In this document: piece after piece, positions 7,419 to 14,283 of the stretch
Numbering within the stretch: the stretch's first letter is position 1
Layout: each line of letters begins with the position of its first letter
Source of the DNA: Nitrospirota bacterium
GTDB lineage: Bacteria; Nitrospirota; Nitrospiria; Nitrospirales; UBA8639
NCBI GenBank assembly: GCA_029865515.1
Contig: JAOUGQ010000057.1
Coordinates: 1 to 14,283 of the forward strand
Reading direction: 5' to 3'
Length of the DNA: 14,283 nt
Translations under genes and position numbers: made by a program
The notes under the pieces: model-generated
Told to the model about the DNA's origin: nothing
Databases searched by the model: none
The model's input: only the letters and a program-made list of their open reading frames with translations

Positions 7419-7907
7419 TTACGAAGTCGTTTTCTGATGATCGGATTGGCTCTTTTCGTTTGAAGACTCGTCCGGTTCATCGGAATCCTCTGCACCCTCC
7501 TCTTCCTCCCCTTCGGCTTCGACTTCCTCTTCGGGTTCTTCAAACCAATTGACCAGCATCTCCTCCCACCAGGCTTCATTGACCTCTAAGCCGGGATCTT
7601 TTCCCAATCCCGCCACATGGTCTTTGGTAAATTGTGGATCAATAACCGTCGGATTAAACAAGGCCCGATCAATCACTTCTTTCGTGGCAAACCCTCCCAC
7701 AATCCACGAGGGCGGGTCCGCCCGCCGGGATTTGTATGCTTGCAGCCCGATTTTAAGATAGAGGAACGTCTTGCGTTGATGCTCGTCTTTCAAACCCGAT
7801 GCCGGCAAGCTTAACGTCTTTTCAATTTTCTTTCTCCATTCCCAGGCATTGTATCGGGAAGTGATCAACTGGAGAACTTTTGCCCCATCCTCTTTTTCCA
7901 GTGGCAT
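7419..7907 (-). CDS. Hypothetical protein with acidic C-terminal tail
   Basis: I do not recognise this 162-residue protein. It is probably a real gene: AAGGAG (7913-7918, read on the minus strand) lies five bases before its ATG, and it sits in line with its neighbours. Residues 1-122 look folded and cytoplasmic, with tryptophans in AWEW and SWIVGG, a basic-aromatic stretch (QRKTFLYLKIGLQAYKSRR) and EAWWEEM near 111-117. There is no signal peptide or membrane segment. Residues 123-148 are extremely acidic (17 of 26 are Asp or Glu), followed by a polar Ser/Lys/Gln end. Such a tail may be disordered and could mimic nucleic acid, bind basic partners or metals, or aid solubility; none of this is shown. 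It lies between pmbA and the acyltransferase gene, so a link to the TldD/TldE protease is possible but only positional. Confidence 0.75.
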   Translation of the reverse strand: MPLEKEDGAKVLQLITSRYNAWEWRKKIEKTLSLPASGLKDEHQRKTFLYLKIGLQAYKSRRADPPSWIVGGFATKEVIDRALFNPTVIDPQFTKDHVAGLGKDPGLEVNEAWWEEMLVNWFEEPEEEVEAEGEEEEGAEDSDEPDESSNEKSQSDHQKTTS

Positions 7908-7912
7908 ACTGA

Positions 7913-7935
7913 CTCCTTATGGCTCCAGTGAGCCA
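7913..7935 (-). promoter_or_regulatory. Ribosome binding site preceded by a 6-bp hairpin
   Basis: On the minus strand, TGGCTC and GAGCCA (7920-7935 overall) form a perfect 6-base-pair stem with a four-base loop, ending one base before the AAGGAG ribosome binding site (7913-7918) of the acidic-tailed protein gene. It could influence translation start, mark an mRNA processing site, or be chance. No T-run follows, so it is not an intrinsic terminator. Confidence 0.35.
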
Positions 7936-8029
7936 ATGTATTTCTTCATGAGTAGACCCGTTATCTGGCAGACGCTTGAAAAACTATGCTTCCTCTGACG
8001 TTTTGAACATAACGGATGATCCATACCGT

Positions 8030-9403
8030 CTAATGCCCGGCAACCATCATCTTTCGGATTTTGACGGTAGGACTGGCCAGCCGGCCACGAAATTCTAAAT
8101 CGTTTCCTACCATTTCAATATCCTTCAACATCTGCTTTAAATTCCCGGCAATGGTGACCTCTTCCACAGGATACGCAATTTCCCCGTTTTCAACCCAAAA
8201 CCCCACAGCTCCCCTTGAATAGTCTCCGGTCACTAAGTTGACTCCAAAGCCAATAAGATCTGTGACCAATAAGCCTCGCTTCATTGACTTGAGAATATCC
8301 TCTGGGGAATGGATTCCGGGAGAGAGAAATAGATTGGTGGCACCTACGGTCGGATTTTCGCCCACGGATCTCGACGCATTGCCCGTGGATGCCATACCTA
8401 ATTTGCGGCCTGAATACGTATCTAACATGTAACTCGTTAACATGCCTTTGTCGATGACGATGGTCTTTCTGGTGGCTAACCCTTCTCCATCAAAGGGTCT
8501 GGACCCCAAGCCACCGGGTAATCGACCATCATCCACGACCGTCACCAGATCGGAAGCAATGGATTGGCCGAGTTGCCCCAGAAGAAATGAGGCCCCTTTA
8601 TAGAGTGAGTACCCGGAAACCGCTGATGCCAAATGCCCAAGAAGACCTTTGGCGGTTTCCGGATCAAACACGACCGGAATTTCCTGTGTCGAAATTTGTT
8701 GACTGCCTAGTCGTCTCACTGTTCGCCTGGCAGCTTCCTGCCCCACATACTCGGGACTGTCTAATTGATGGAATTTCCGTTTAGCCGAATACCAAAAATC
8801 CCGTTGCATTCCCCCGTTCTTGTTGTCCACCGCAATGGGAGAAACGGAGAGGGAATAGGAAGAGCTGGCATAGGAACCCGTAAAGCCATGCGAATTGGCC
8901 AACAAAATCGACCCATACCCGGCTGAACATTCCGCACCTTCGGAATTTGTGATACGGGAGTCCGCGGAAAAGGCTGCCTGTTCGGTCCGCCGGGCAAGAT
9001 CAATTTCTTCCTCCACGCTCAACTGTCGACTGTCTTTCAGGTCCAGCTCCGGATAGTCCGCTGCCATCTGATCGGCGGACGGCAGTCCCGACGACTGATC
9101 TTCGACCACAGCTTGGGCCAAACGACAGGTATCCTGAACCAGCCGATCTAGCGAGGCTTCCGAAAAATCCGAGGTTGAGGAACTGGCAGATCTCTTGCCG
9201 AAAAAAACCCGAAGCCCCAGCACTTTTTCCCGGGCTTTCGATAACCGATCAACCTGGGACAACCGGATTTGGACCGAAATAGAATCACCTTCGGCGACCA
9301 ACAGATCAGCTTCCGTGGCACCCAACGTTTTCGCCCGCTTCAGAACGGCAGCGGCCATTTCCGAAAAACGGTCACTATGAGATGTTGCCAGTTCACTCAT
9401 CAT
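8030..9403 (-). CDS. pmbA: Metalloprotease accessory subunit TldE/PmbA
   Basis: A 457-residue TldE (PmbA) protein, the non-catalytic partner of TldD. The TldD/TldE heterodimer degrades unfolded peptides and, in enterobacteria, matures microcin B17 and cleaves the antitoxin CcdA. The family's C-terminal half is clear: VVDDGRLPGGLGSRPFDGEG (about 289-308), then GMLTSYMLDTYSGRKLG and STGNASRS (about 320-346). In the place where TldD carries its zinc-binding HExxxH, this protein has GLLGHLASAVSG (253-264), so zinc ligation is lost, as expected for TldE. It starts at two tandem ATG codons (9403 and 9400) with no strong ribosome binding site. It lies 45 bases after tldD on the same strand, so the two subunits are very probably cotranscribed. 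Confidence 0.94.
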   Translation of the reverse strand: MMSELATSHSDRFSEMAAAVLKRAKTLGATEADLLVAEGDSISVQIRLSQVDRLSKAREKVLGLRVFFGKRSASSSTSDFSEASLDRLVQDTCRLAQAVVEDQSSGLPSADQMAADYPELDLKDSRQLSVEEEIDLARRTEQAAFSADSRITNSEGAECSAGYGSILLANSHGFTGSYASSSYSLSVSPIAVDNKNGGMQRDFWYSAKRKFHQLDSPEYVGQEAARRTVRRLGSQQISTQEIPVVFDPETAKGLLGHLASAVSGYSLYKGASFLLGQLGQSIASDLVTVVDDGRLPGGLGSRPFDGEGLATRKTIVIDKGMLTSYMLDTYSGRKLGMASTGNASRSVGENPTVGATNLFLSPGIHSPEDILKSMKRGLLVTDLIGFGVNLVTGDYSRGAVGFWVENGEIAYPVEEVTIAGNLKQMLKDIEMVGNDLEFRGRLASPTVKIRKMMVAGH

Positions 9404-9448
9404 GATCTTGTATCTTGTGAGATAGAAAAAAAGGAATGATGAAAAGAC

Positions 9449-10876
9449 TCAGCCCATCGCCGTGCCACCGACAGTCATTTCATCAATTTTAATGGTGGGA
9501 AGCCCAACGCCAACGGGAACCGATTGCCCGTCTTTTCCGCAGGTTCCAATCCCTTCATCCAATTTCATATCGTGCCCGACCAGAGAAACTTTTTTGAGGA
9601 CATCAGGCCCGTTACCAATCAACGTCGCCCCTTTAACCGGTTTGGTCACTTTCCCGTCTTCGATGAGATAGGCTTCGCTGGCTGAAAACACAAATTTTCC
9701 ACTGGTGATATCAACCTGCCCTCCCCCGAACGACACGGCATACAGCCCCTTCTTAACCGAACGAATAATATCCTGCGGATCAGACTCTCCCGCCAACATA
9801 AAGGTGTTGGTCATGCGAGGAAGGACAATACTCCGGAAATCTTCCCGTCTTCCATTTCCTGTTAACGGGATTTTCATCAGCCGGGCATTTAATCGATCCG
9901 TGATGTACCCACGTAAGATGCCTTTTTCGATTAACATCGTCCGTGAAGTGGGAGTCCCTTCATCATCAACATTCATGGAACCCCGTCTAAACGGCAAAGT
10001 TCCGTCGTCCACAATTGTGCACAATTCTGATGCGACCGCCTGCCCGATCAGATCACTAAACGCTGACGTTTTACGACGGTTAAAATCCGCTTCCAACCCA
10101 TGCCCGATGGCTTCGTGAAGCAGAATACCCGGCCACCCTCCGCCTAATACCACAGGCATGGTCCCGGCTGGTGCCTCCACCGCCCCTAAATTGACAATGG
10201 CCTGGCGGGCAGCTTCTCTGGCAAACTCCATCGCGCGGTCCTGTTCTAGATAAAATGTAAATCCGACCCGTCCCCCTCCCCCAAACGTCCCAATCTGTCG
10301 ATTGTCACCATCTTCAGCAATGCACGTAATCTGAAGGCGAGAAAGAGGTTGAATATCCCCCACCAGTTGCCCTTCGGAATTGACGACTAAAAATATCTTT
10401 TGTTCCGTGTTAAAGGACGCCATGACCTTGGTAATTCGAGGATCGTACCGTCTGGCCTCCACGTCAATTTTATTTAGTAAGTCAACCCGGTCTTCTGTCG
10501 TAATGTCGGTTAGCGGCTGCGACAACGGATACAGGTTGCGGGAGGGTTGAGCGCGATGGGTGACCGCAATCGGGTTATCCCCCTGAGGCGAATCGGCAAT
10601 ATATCTTGCCGTATCAGCGGCAATCTCCAGGTCTCGAACAGACAAATCATCCGAATACGCAAATCCCGTGCGTTCTCCAGCCACCGCTCGAACACCCGCC
10701 CCCTGGCTAATACTTTTGACTGCTCGCTTGACCAGGCTTTCCTCCATAGACACAGAATCGGTTACGCAAGACTCAACATACATGTCTGCATAATCCACAT
10801 CCCGGGCTGTGGCTTTAGACAATGCCTGAAGGACGTCTTTTTCTTGGAGGGCAAAATCTGAAAGGCTGGGTATCAT
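9449..10876 (-). CDS. tldD: Zinc metalloprotease TldD
   Basis: A 475-residue TldD protein, the catalytic subunit of the TldD/TldE cytoplasmic protease. The zinc motif is H254-E255-AIG-H259 followed by GLEAD. The downstream GTCGKDGQSVPV block (444-455) provides Cys446, the likely third metal ligand of the family. VDDGTLPFRRGSMNVDDEG (289-307) and the TNTFMLAG block (357-363) are also characteristic. TTG (10885) and GTG (10882) lie in frame upstream of the ATG at 10876; I prefer the ATG, which leaves an N-terminus of normal length. A candidate promoter with TATACT lies about 45 bases upstream. It is the first gene of the leftward unit with pmbA, the acidic-tailed protein gene and the acyltransferase gene, and is divergent from uppS. 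No obvious peptide precursor for the protease is visible nearby. Confidence 0.95.
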   Translation of the reverse strand: MIPSLSDFALQEKDVLQALSKATARDVDYADMYVESCVTDSVSMEESLVKRAVKSISQGAGVRAVAGERTGFAYSDDLSVRDLEIAADTARYIADSPQGDNPIAVTHRAQPSRNLYPLSQPLTDITTEDRVDLLNKIDVEARRYDPRITKVMASFNTEQKIFLVVNSEGQLVGDIQPLSRLQITCIAEDGDNRQIGTFGGGGRVGFTFYLEQDRAMEFAREAARQAIVNLGAVEAPAGTMPVVLGGGWPGILLHEAIGHGLEADFNRRKTSAFSDLIGQAVASELCTIVDDGTLPFRRGSMNVDDEGTPTSRTMLIEKGILRGYITDRLNARLMKIPLTGNGRREDFRSIVLPRMTNTFMLAGESDPQDIIRSVKKGLYAVSFGGGQVDITSGKFVFSASEAYLIEDGKVTKPVKGATLIGNGPDVLKKVSLVGHDMKLDEGIGTCGKDGQSVPVGVGLPTIKIDEMTVGGTAMG

Positions 10877-10921
10877 GGACACCAATTACAATAAAGTACT
10901 TATGAAATGGACAGAATCAAA

Positions 10922-10950
10922 AGTATAGCCCATCTCCCAGGTGTGTGCAA
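10922..10950 (-). promoter_or_regulatory. Candidate sigma-70 promoter for the tldD unit
   Basis: Read on the minus strand, TTGCAC (10945-10950) and TATACT (10922-10927) are separated by 17 bases. The -10 element matches the consensus at five of six positions; the -35 element is poor (three of six). Transcription would begin near 10915, about 40 bases before the tldD ATG. Confidence 0.4.
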
Positions 10951-10977
10951 TTTTTGCGAAGATGTTCTCGTGATCAT

Positions 10978-11006
10978 TTGACAAGAATCTTTTTCATTAT
11001 TAGACT
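10978..11006 (+). promoter_or_regulatory. Candidate sigma-70 promoter for uppS-cdsA-dxr-rseP
   Basis: A perfect -35 TTGACA (10978-10983) is followed after 17 bases by TAGACT (11001-11006), four of six matches to the -10 consensus. Transcription would begin near 11013, leaving a leader of about 85 bases before uppS. The leader contains a six-base-pair hairpin, AGAACC (11050-11055) with GGTTCT (11063-11068) around a seven-base loop. Confidence 0.5.
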
Positions 11007-11097
11007 AAAATTGTTTTGAGTTTTTCCATGTTGACTAAACCTTTTCAGTAGAACCATTACCCGGTTCTTACCCTCACATTCAGTTTCAACACCATTC

Positions 11098-11883
11098 ATG
11101 GATAAATTTCAGGCGATGGAAGCAAGGCAGGTTGCCGAAGTCGAGTTGCGAGACCAACTTGATCTCGCGTCTCTTCCTCGACATATCGCGATCATTATGG
11201 ATGGCAATGGACGATGGGCGGCTCAACGAGGATTGCCTCGGATTGCCGGCCACAAAGAGGGAATTCGTGCGCTTCAGGATGTCCTGGAAATTGGGCATGA
11301 ATTACAAATTCCCTATATCACCCTCTATGCCTTTTCTCAGGAAAACTGGAAGCGCCCTCAATCCGAGATTCGACTGTTGATGCTACTACTCCAGCAGTAC
11401 CTGACCGAGGAACGTCAACGGTTCCAGGAGAGGGGGGTACGGTTTCTGCCAATCGGGCGATTGGACCAACTGCCATCTTCGGTACGCTCTCTGGTTTTAG
11501 AGGTGGCTGAAGAAACCCGCCATTTGACCCGTCGCACCCTGGCGGTCGCCCTCAGCTATGGCGGACGGGCGGAAATCGTGGATGCGGCTCGTAAAATTGC
11601 CATTGAAGTTCAAATGGGTTCGCTGACACCCGACCAAATTGATGAATCGCTGTTTGAACAATACCTCAGTACGTGGGGTCTCCCGGATCCGGATTTGCTC
11701 ATCCGCACTTCAGGAGAGGCGCGAATCAGTAATTTTCTTCCGTGGCAAATCGCCTATACGGAACTCTATTTCACCAAAACACTTTGGCCTGATTTTCGTC
11801 GTTGTGAGGCTCTTCTCGCCCTTCTTGACTATCAAAAACGAGAACGTCGTTTTGGCCGCATTTCTCAAACCGTTTCGCCATAG
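11098..11883 (+). CDS. uppS: Undecaprenyl diphosphate synthase (cis-prenyltransferase)
   Basis: A 261-residue cis-prenyltransferase that adds isopentenyl units to farnesyl diphosphate to make the C55 carrier lipid for peptidoglycan and other envelope polymers. All five family regions are seen: MDGNGRWA at 34-41 with catalytic Asp35, FSQENWKRP at 79-87, SYGGRAEI at 153-160, RTSGEAR at 203-209 and SNFLPWQ at 211-217 followed by YTEL. The ATG at 11098 has no visible ribosome binding site. A second ATG at residue 7 (11116) is preceded by AGGCG, so the true start could be six codons later. It heads the uppS-cdsA-dxr-rseP run and ends eight bases before cdsA. The chain length of the product is inferred from context, since the family also includes shorter-chain enzymes. 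Confidence 0.95.
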   Translation: MDKFQAMEARQVAEVELRDQLDLASLPRHIAIIMDGNGRWAAQRGLPRIAGHKEGIRALQDVLEIGHELQIPYITLYAFSQENWKRPQSEIRLLMLLLQQYLTEERQRFQERGVRFLPIGRLDQLPSSVRSLVLEVAEETRHLTRRTLAVALSYGGRAEIVDAARKIAIEVQMGSLTPDQIDESLFEQYLSTWGLPDPDLLIRTSGEARISNFLPWQIAYTELYFTKTLWPDFRRCEALLALLDYQKRERRFGRISQTVSP

Positions 11884-11891
11884 ATCGGGCC

Positions 11892-12770
11892 GTGTCTCTC
11901 CCGCTTGACCATCGGCATTCTTCCTCCACTCCTGATTCACCTCCCATCTCAACACCCAAAAAAGTGGATCCCCGCCGACTCTACTCAGCTGTGGTGTTCA
12001 TTCCTTTGCTCTATGTGGGAATACGCTACTCCCCTCCCTGGCTCTTCTCTATTTTCCTCGGCATAGCCTCCCTGCTGGCGTTATGGGAATTTTTCACCCT
12101 CTACTGCGGAACAACACGCAATCTGTTCCCGAAGGTCGCCTCCTGTATCGGGGCCGTCATGCTCCTTTTTGTCATGTATAAAGGATACGCCCAGGCCCTG
12201 AACCTTTGGTTGTTTGGAATCGTCCTCGTCATTCTGACTGGATTTTTGTTTTCGCCAACAGCCATGAAGCAACGTCTCTCCTCATGGCCTGCGTACCTCT
12301 TTGGGATGCTCTATGTCGCGGTCCTTCTCGGGCATTTCATTCTCCTTCGACAATTTACTCATGGAATAGCCTTAATCTTTTTTGTCCTCCTCATCACATG
12401 GTTGGCCGATACGGGTGGGTTTGTCTTTGGCCTATCCTTTGGGCGACATGCGCTCGCACCAACACTCAGCCCCAAAAAAACGATTGAAGGCTTGCTGGGA
12501 GGGGTCATCTTTTCCGTTCTTGGGGCGATAATCAGCCACGTTTGGTTTGTCCCCTTTTTCTCTTTGTGGGAATGCGCTATTCTCGGCGTGGGTATCGCCT
12601 TAATCGGGACACTTGGGGATCTTGCAGAATCAGCGATCAAACGTAGCGTGAGTATCAAAGATTCAGGCACAATCATTCCAGGACATGGCGGCGTGTTAGA
12701 TCGCGTCGATAGCTTACTTCTCACAGGCCCGGTTTTTTACTACTATGTTTTACTCACAACGTCCCCTTAA
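11892..12770 (+). CDS. cdsA: Phosphatidate cytidylyltransferase (CDP-diglyceride synthase)
   Basis: A 292-residue multi-pass inner-membrane enzyme that makes CDP-diacylglycerol from phosphatidate and CTP, the branch point for bacterial phospholipids. The CDS family signature is complete at residues 247-273 (SAIKRSVSIKD, then PGHGGVLDRVD). The upstream TWLADTGGFVFG element around residues 169-180 and SPKKTIEG at 193-200 are also typical. Several hydrophobic segments occur between residue 33 and the C-terminus. The first 28 residues form a polar, Ser/Pro-rich extension ahead of the first membrane segment. The start is a GTG at 11892 only eight bases after the uppS stop, with weak ribosome binding sequence, so translational coupling is likely. 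A later start after the extension cannot be excluded, but no better one is seen. Confidence 0.95.
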   Translation: MSLPLDHRHSSSTPDSPPISTPKKVDPRRLYSAVVFIPLLYVGIRYSPPWLFSIFLGIASLLALWEFFTLYCGTTRNLFPKVASCIGAVMLLFVMYKGYAQALNLWLFGIVLVILTGFLFSPTAMKQRLSSWPAYLFGMLYVAVLLGHFILLRQFTHGIALIFFVLLITWLADTGGFVFGLSFGRHALAPTLSPKKTIEGLLGGVIFSVLGAIISHVWFVPFFSLWECAILGVGIALIGTLGDLAESAIKRSVSIKDSGTIIPGHGGVLDRVDSLLLTGPVFYYYVLLTTSP

Positions 12771-12806
12771 CCTCCACGCAACAGGCCACCACATGGAGAG
12801 ACTCTG

Positions 12807-13976
12807 GTGAAAAACATCGTCATTCTTGGATCAACGGGATCTATCGGAACCAGCACACTGGATGTGATCTCCAGATTCCCTGATGAATTTCAGGTGGTTG
12901 GACTGGCGGCCGGATCGAACGATCAGGCCCTTGAAGATCAGATCCGCATTTTCAAGCCTGATGTGGTGGCACTCTCCTGCCATGATGCCGCCAAGCGATT
13001 GCGATCACGGATAGGAAGCACGACGCCTGAGGTGCTGGAGGGAGACCAAGGGCTCTGCACGGTCGCCGGTTTACCACAAGGTGATCTGGTGATTTCTTCA
13101 ATCGTGGGAGGGGCAGGTCTCAAGCCGACATTGTCAGCCATTCAATCGGGCCGACAAGTCGCTCTGGCCAATAAAGAACCGATGGTCATGGCAGGCAGGT
13201 TGATGCAACAGGAAGCCCACAAACATGGCGTGAAAATATTCCCAATTGATAGCGAACATAGCGCCATCTTTCAATCCATGGAAGGCCACCGGAAGATGGA
13301 CATTCGCCGGATCGTCTTAACCGCGTCGGGAGGACCATTTTGGGATTGGTCAATCCATGATCTGGAGCACGTGACCCCCGAGCAAGCGCTTCAACACCCT
13401 AACTGGAAAATGGGGGCCAAAATCACCACCGACTCCGCCACCTTGATGAACAAAGGGCTTGAAGTCATTGAAGCCCGATGGCTGTTTGATATCCCTCCGG
13501 ATCAAATTGATGTGGTCATACACCGGGAAAGTATCATCCATTCTTTGGTAGAATATTGCGATGGCTCAGTCATTGCGCAATTAGGACACCCGGACATGCG
13601 AACACCTATTTCCTATGCCCTGAAATATCCGGAACGTGTACCCTTGAATCCTCCTCTCCTGGATTTAGGAAAAATCGGAAAATTTACATTTTATCCAACT
13701 GATTCAGAGAAATTCCCTTGCCTCCAATTAGCCTATGACGCGCTGGCCGGAGCGGACGGGCTTCCAGCCACATTGAACGCGGCTAATGAAGTGGCGGTTC
13801 AGGCATTTCTCAAGCATCAGATTGCCTTCTTGGATATCCCCAGAGTGATTCAAGAAACGATGAATGCCTATTCCGCGACGCCGCTGACATCCATTGAAGA
13901 AGCTCTGGAAATAGACCAATGGGCTCGCCGAACAGCCACAGAGGTGATGAAAACCTGTTCCTCTGCACCCATATGA
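12807..13976 (+). CDS. dxr: 1-deoxy-D-xylulose 5-phosphate reductoisomerase
   Basis: A 389-residue cytoplasmic enzyme converting DXP to 2-C-methyl-D-erythritol 4-phosphate with NADPH, the first committed step of the MEP isoprenoid pathway. The NADPH loop is LGSTGSIG (7-14). ALANKEPMV follows at 119-127. The metal ligands are Asp148 and Glu150 in PIDSEHSAIFQS and Glu219 in MNKGLEVIEARWLF. LTASGGPFW (171-179) and HPNWKMGAKI (197-206) are substrate-binding blocks, so the active site looks complete. GGAG (12795-12798) is placed eight bases before the GTG start. The gene follows cdsA by 36 bases. Its product supplies precursors for UppS in the same unit and for the squalene enzymes at the left of the window. 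The stop overlaps an ATG (13973) that opens a 14-residue frame before rseP. Confidence 0.97.
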   Translation: MKNIVILGSTGSIGTSTLDVISRFPDEFQVVGLAAGSNDQALEDQIRIFKPDVVALSCHDAAKRLRSRIGSTTPEVLEGDQGLCTVAGLPQGDLVISSIVGGAGLKPTLSAIQSGRQVALANKEPMVMAGRLMQQEAHKHGVKIFPIDSEHSAIFQSMEGHRKMDIRRIVLTASGGPFWDWSIHDLEHVTPEQALQHPNWKMGAKITTDSATLMNKGLEVIEARWLFDIPPDQIDVVIHRESIIHSLVEYCDGSVIAQLGHPDMRTPISYALKYPERVPLNPPLLDLGKIGKFTFYPTDSEKFPCLQLAYDALAGADGLPATLNAANEVAVQAFLKHQIAFLDIPRVIQETMNAYSATPLTSIEEALEIDQWARRTATEVMKTCSSAPI

Positions 13977-14009
13977 ACCGCCAATTGCCATGTTTCAACA
14001 TGAACATCC

Positions 14010-14283
14010 ATGAATAATCTCCTGTTGTTTTCTCCAGATTCCATATACCTGTTCGGGCAAAAACTGTGGTGGTTCCTGATTGTCTTGGGAGTCCTGGTCA
14101 CCTTTCACGAGTATGGCCATTACCTGGCCGCACGATGGGTGGGAGTGAAAGTCCTCAAATTTTCTATCGGATTTGGGCCAAAATTGATCGGTCGCCAAAT
14201 TGGAGACACCGAATATCTCGTTTCGGCTATTCCCCTGGGTGGCTATGTCAAATTGTTTGGAGAAGAGGGCTCAGAAACCATTT
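14010..14283 (+). CDS. rseP: RIP metalloprotease RseP (site-2 protease), 3'-truncated by window edge
   Basis: The first 91 residues of a site-2 intramembrane zinc protease. The catalytic HExxH is H33-EYG-H37 within the first membrane segment (about 20-42). FSIGFGPKL (51-59) and AIPLGGYVKLFGEEG (73-87) are typical of the bacterial RseP/YaeL group, including the GxxV(K/R) loop after the first helix. RseP cleaves membrane-bound anti-sigma factors in envelope stress response and clears signal-peptide remnants; an anti-sigma target is not in the window. The uppS-cdsA-dxr-rseP order is a common bacterial arrangement and supports the call. An in-frame TGA at 14001-14003 fixes ATG 14010 as the earliest ATG start. 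There is no clear ribosome binding site, but the start overlaps the end of short frames running out of dxr. The PDZ domains and second half lie beyond the window. Confidence 0.95.
   Translation, partial: MNNLLLFSPDSIYLFGQKLWWFLIVLGVLVTFHEYGHYLAARWVGVKVLKFSIGFGPKLIGRQIGDTEYLVSAIPLGGYVKLFGEEGSETI

Noticed and set aside
10877..10885. TTG or GTG starts for tldD upstream of the ATG
   Set aside because: They add only two or three residues without a better ribosome binding site; the ATG at 10876 is the simpler choice.
1..14283. tRNA, rRNA, CRISPR arrays, insertion sequences, prophage or attachment sites
   Set aside because: Reading both strands I saw no cloverleaf, spaced direct repeat, transposase or terminal inverted repeat that would support any of these.

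Overview
The window reads as a chromosomal segment of a Gram-negative (diderm) bacterium with hopanoid synthesis, an outer-membrane lipoprotein and site-2 protease signalling. The gene set, the style of the proteins and a base composition near 50% G+C would fit the Nitrospirota, perhaps a Nitrospira of moderate G+C. That is an inference from memory of the families; no marker gene here fixes the taxon. The DNA is densely coding and I see no insertion sequence, tRNA, rRNA, CRISPR array or prophage gene.

Region 1 (1-2752, + strand) holds the 3' end of hpnD, then hpnE overlapping it by four bases. These are the last steps of squalene synthesis for hopanoids. A family 4 uracil-DNA glycosylase follows, with four iron-sulfur cysteines and a proline-rich tail ending in a sliding-clamp-type motif. 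Region 2 (2753-3052) is a 300-base spacer with no convincing gene but with inverted repeats that can form two competing hairpins. Region 3 (3053-6524, +) is a clear ydbH-ynbE-ydbL operon: a large inner-membrane-anchored AsmA-like protein, a small outer-membrane lipoprotein and a small exported DUF1318 protein. In E. coli the first two form an envelope-spanning phospholipid-transfer bridge.

Region 4 (6621-10876, - strand) is probably one transcription unit running right to left: tldD, pmbA/tldE, an unrecognised 162-residue protein with a very acidic tail, and a PlsC-type acyltransferase. Region 5 (10877-11097) is a divergent promoter region with candidate sigma-70 promoters facing both ways. 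Region 6 (11098-14283, +) is the widely conserved uppS-cdsA-dxr-rseP order, with rseP cut by the window edge.

Much of the window concerns isoprenoids and envelope lipids: squalene (HpnD/E), lipid traffic (YdbH/YnbE), phospholipid acylation and activation (PlsC-like, CdsA), MEP-pathway isoprenoid supply (Dxr), the undecaprenyl carrier (UppS) and envelope stress proteolysis (RseP). I found no wholly new system. The points most worth checking are the degenerate FAD-binding signatures of HpnE, the clamp-like tail of the glycosylase, the acidic-tailed unknown in the tldD/tldE unit, and the small overlapping reading frames just before the ydbH and rseP starts, both of which lack a visible ribosome binding site.
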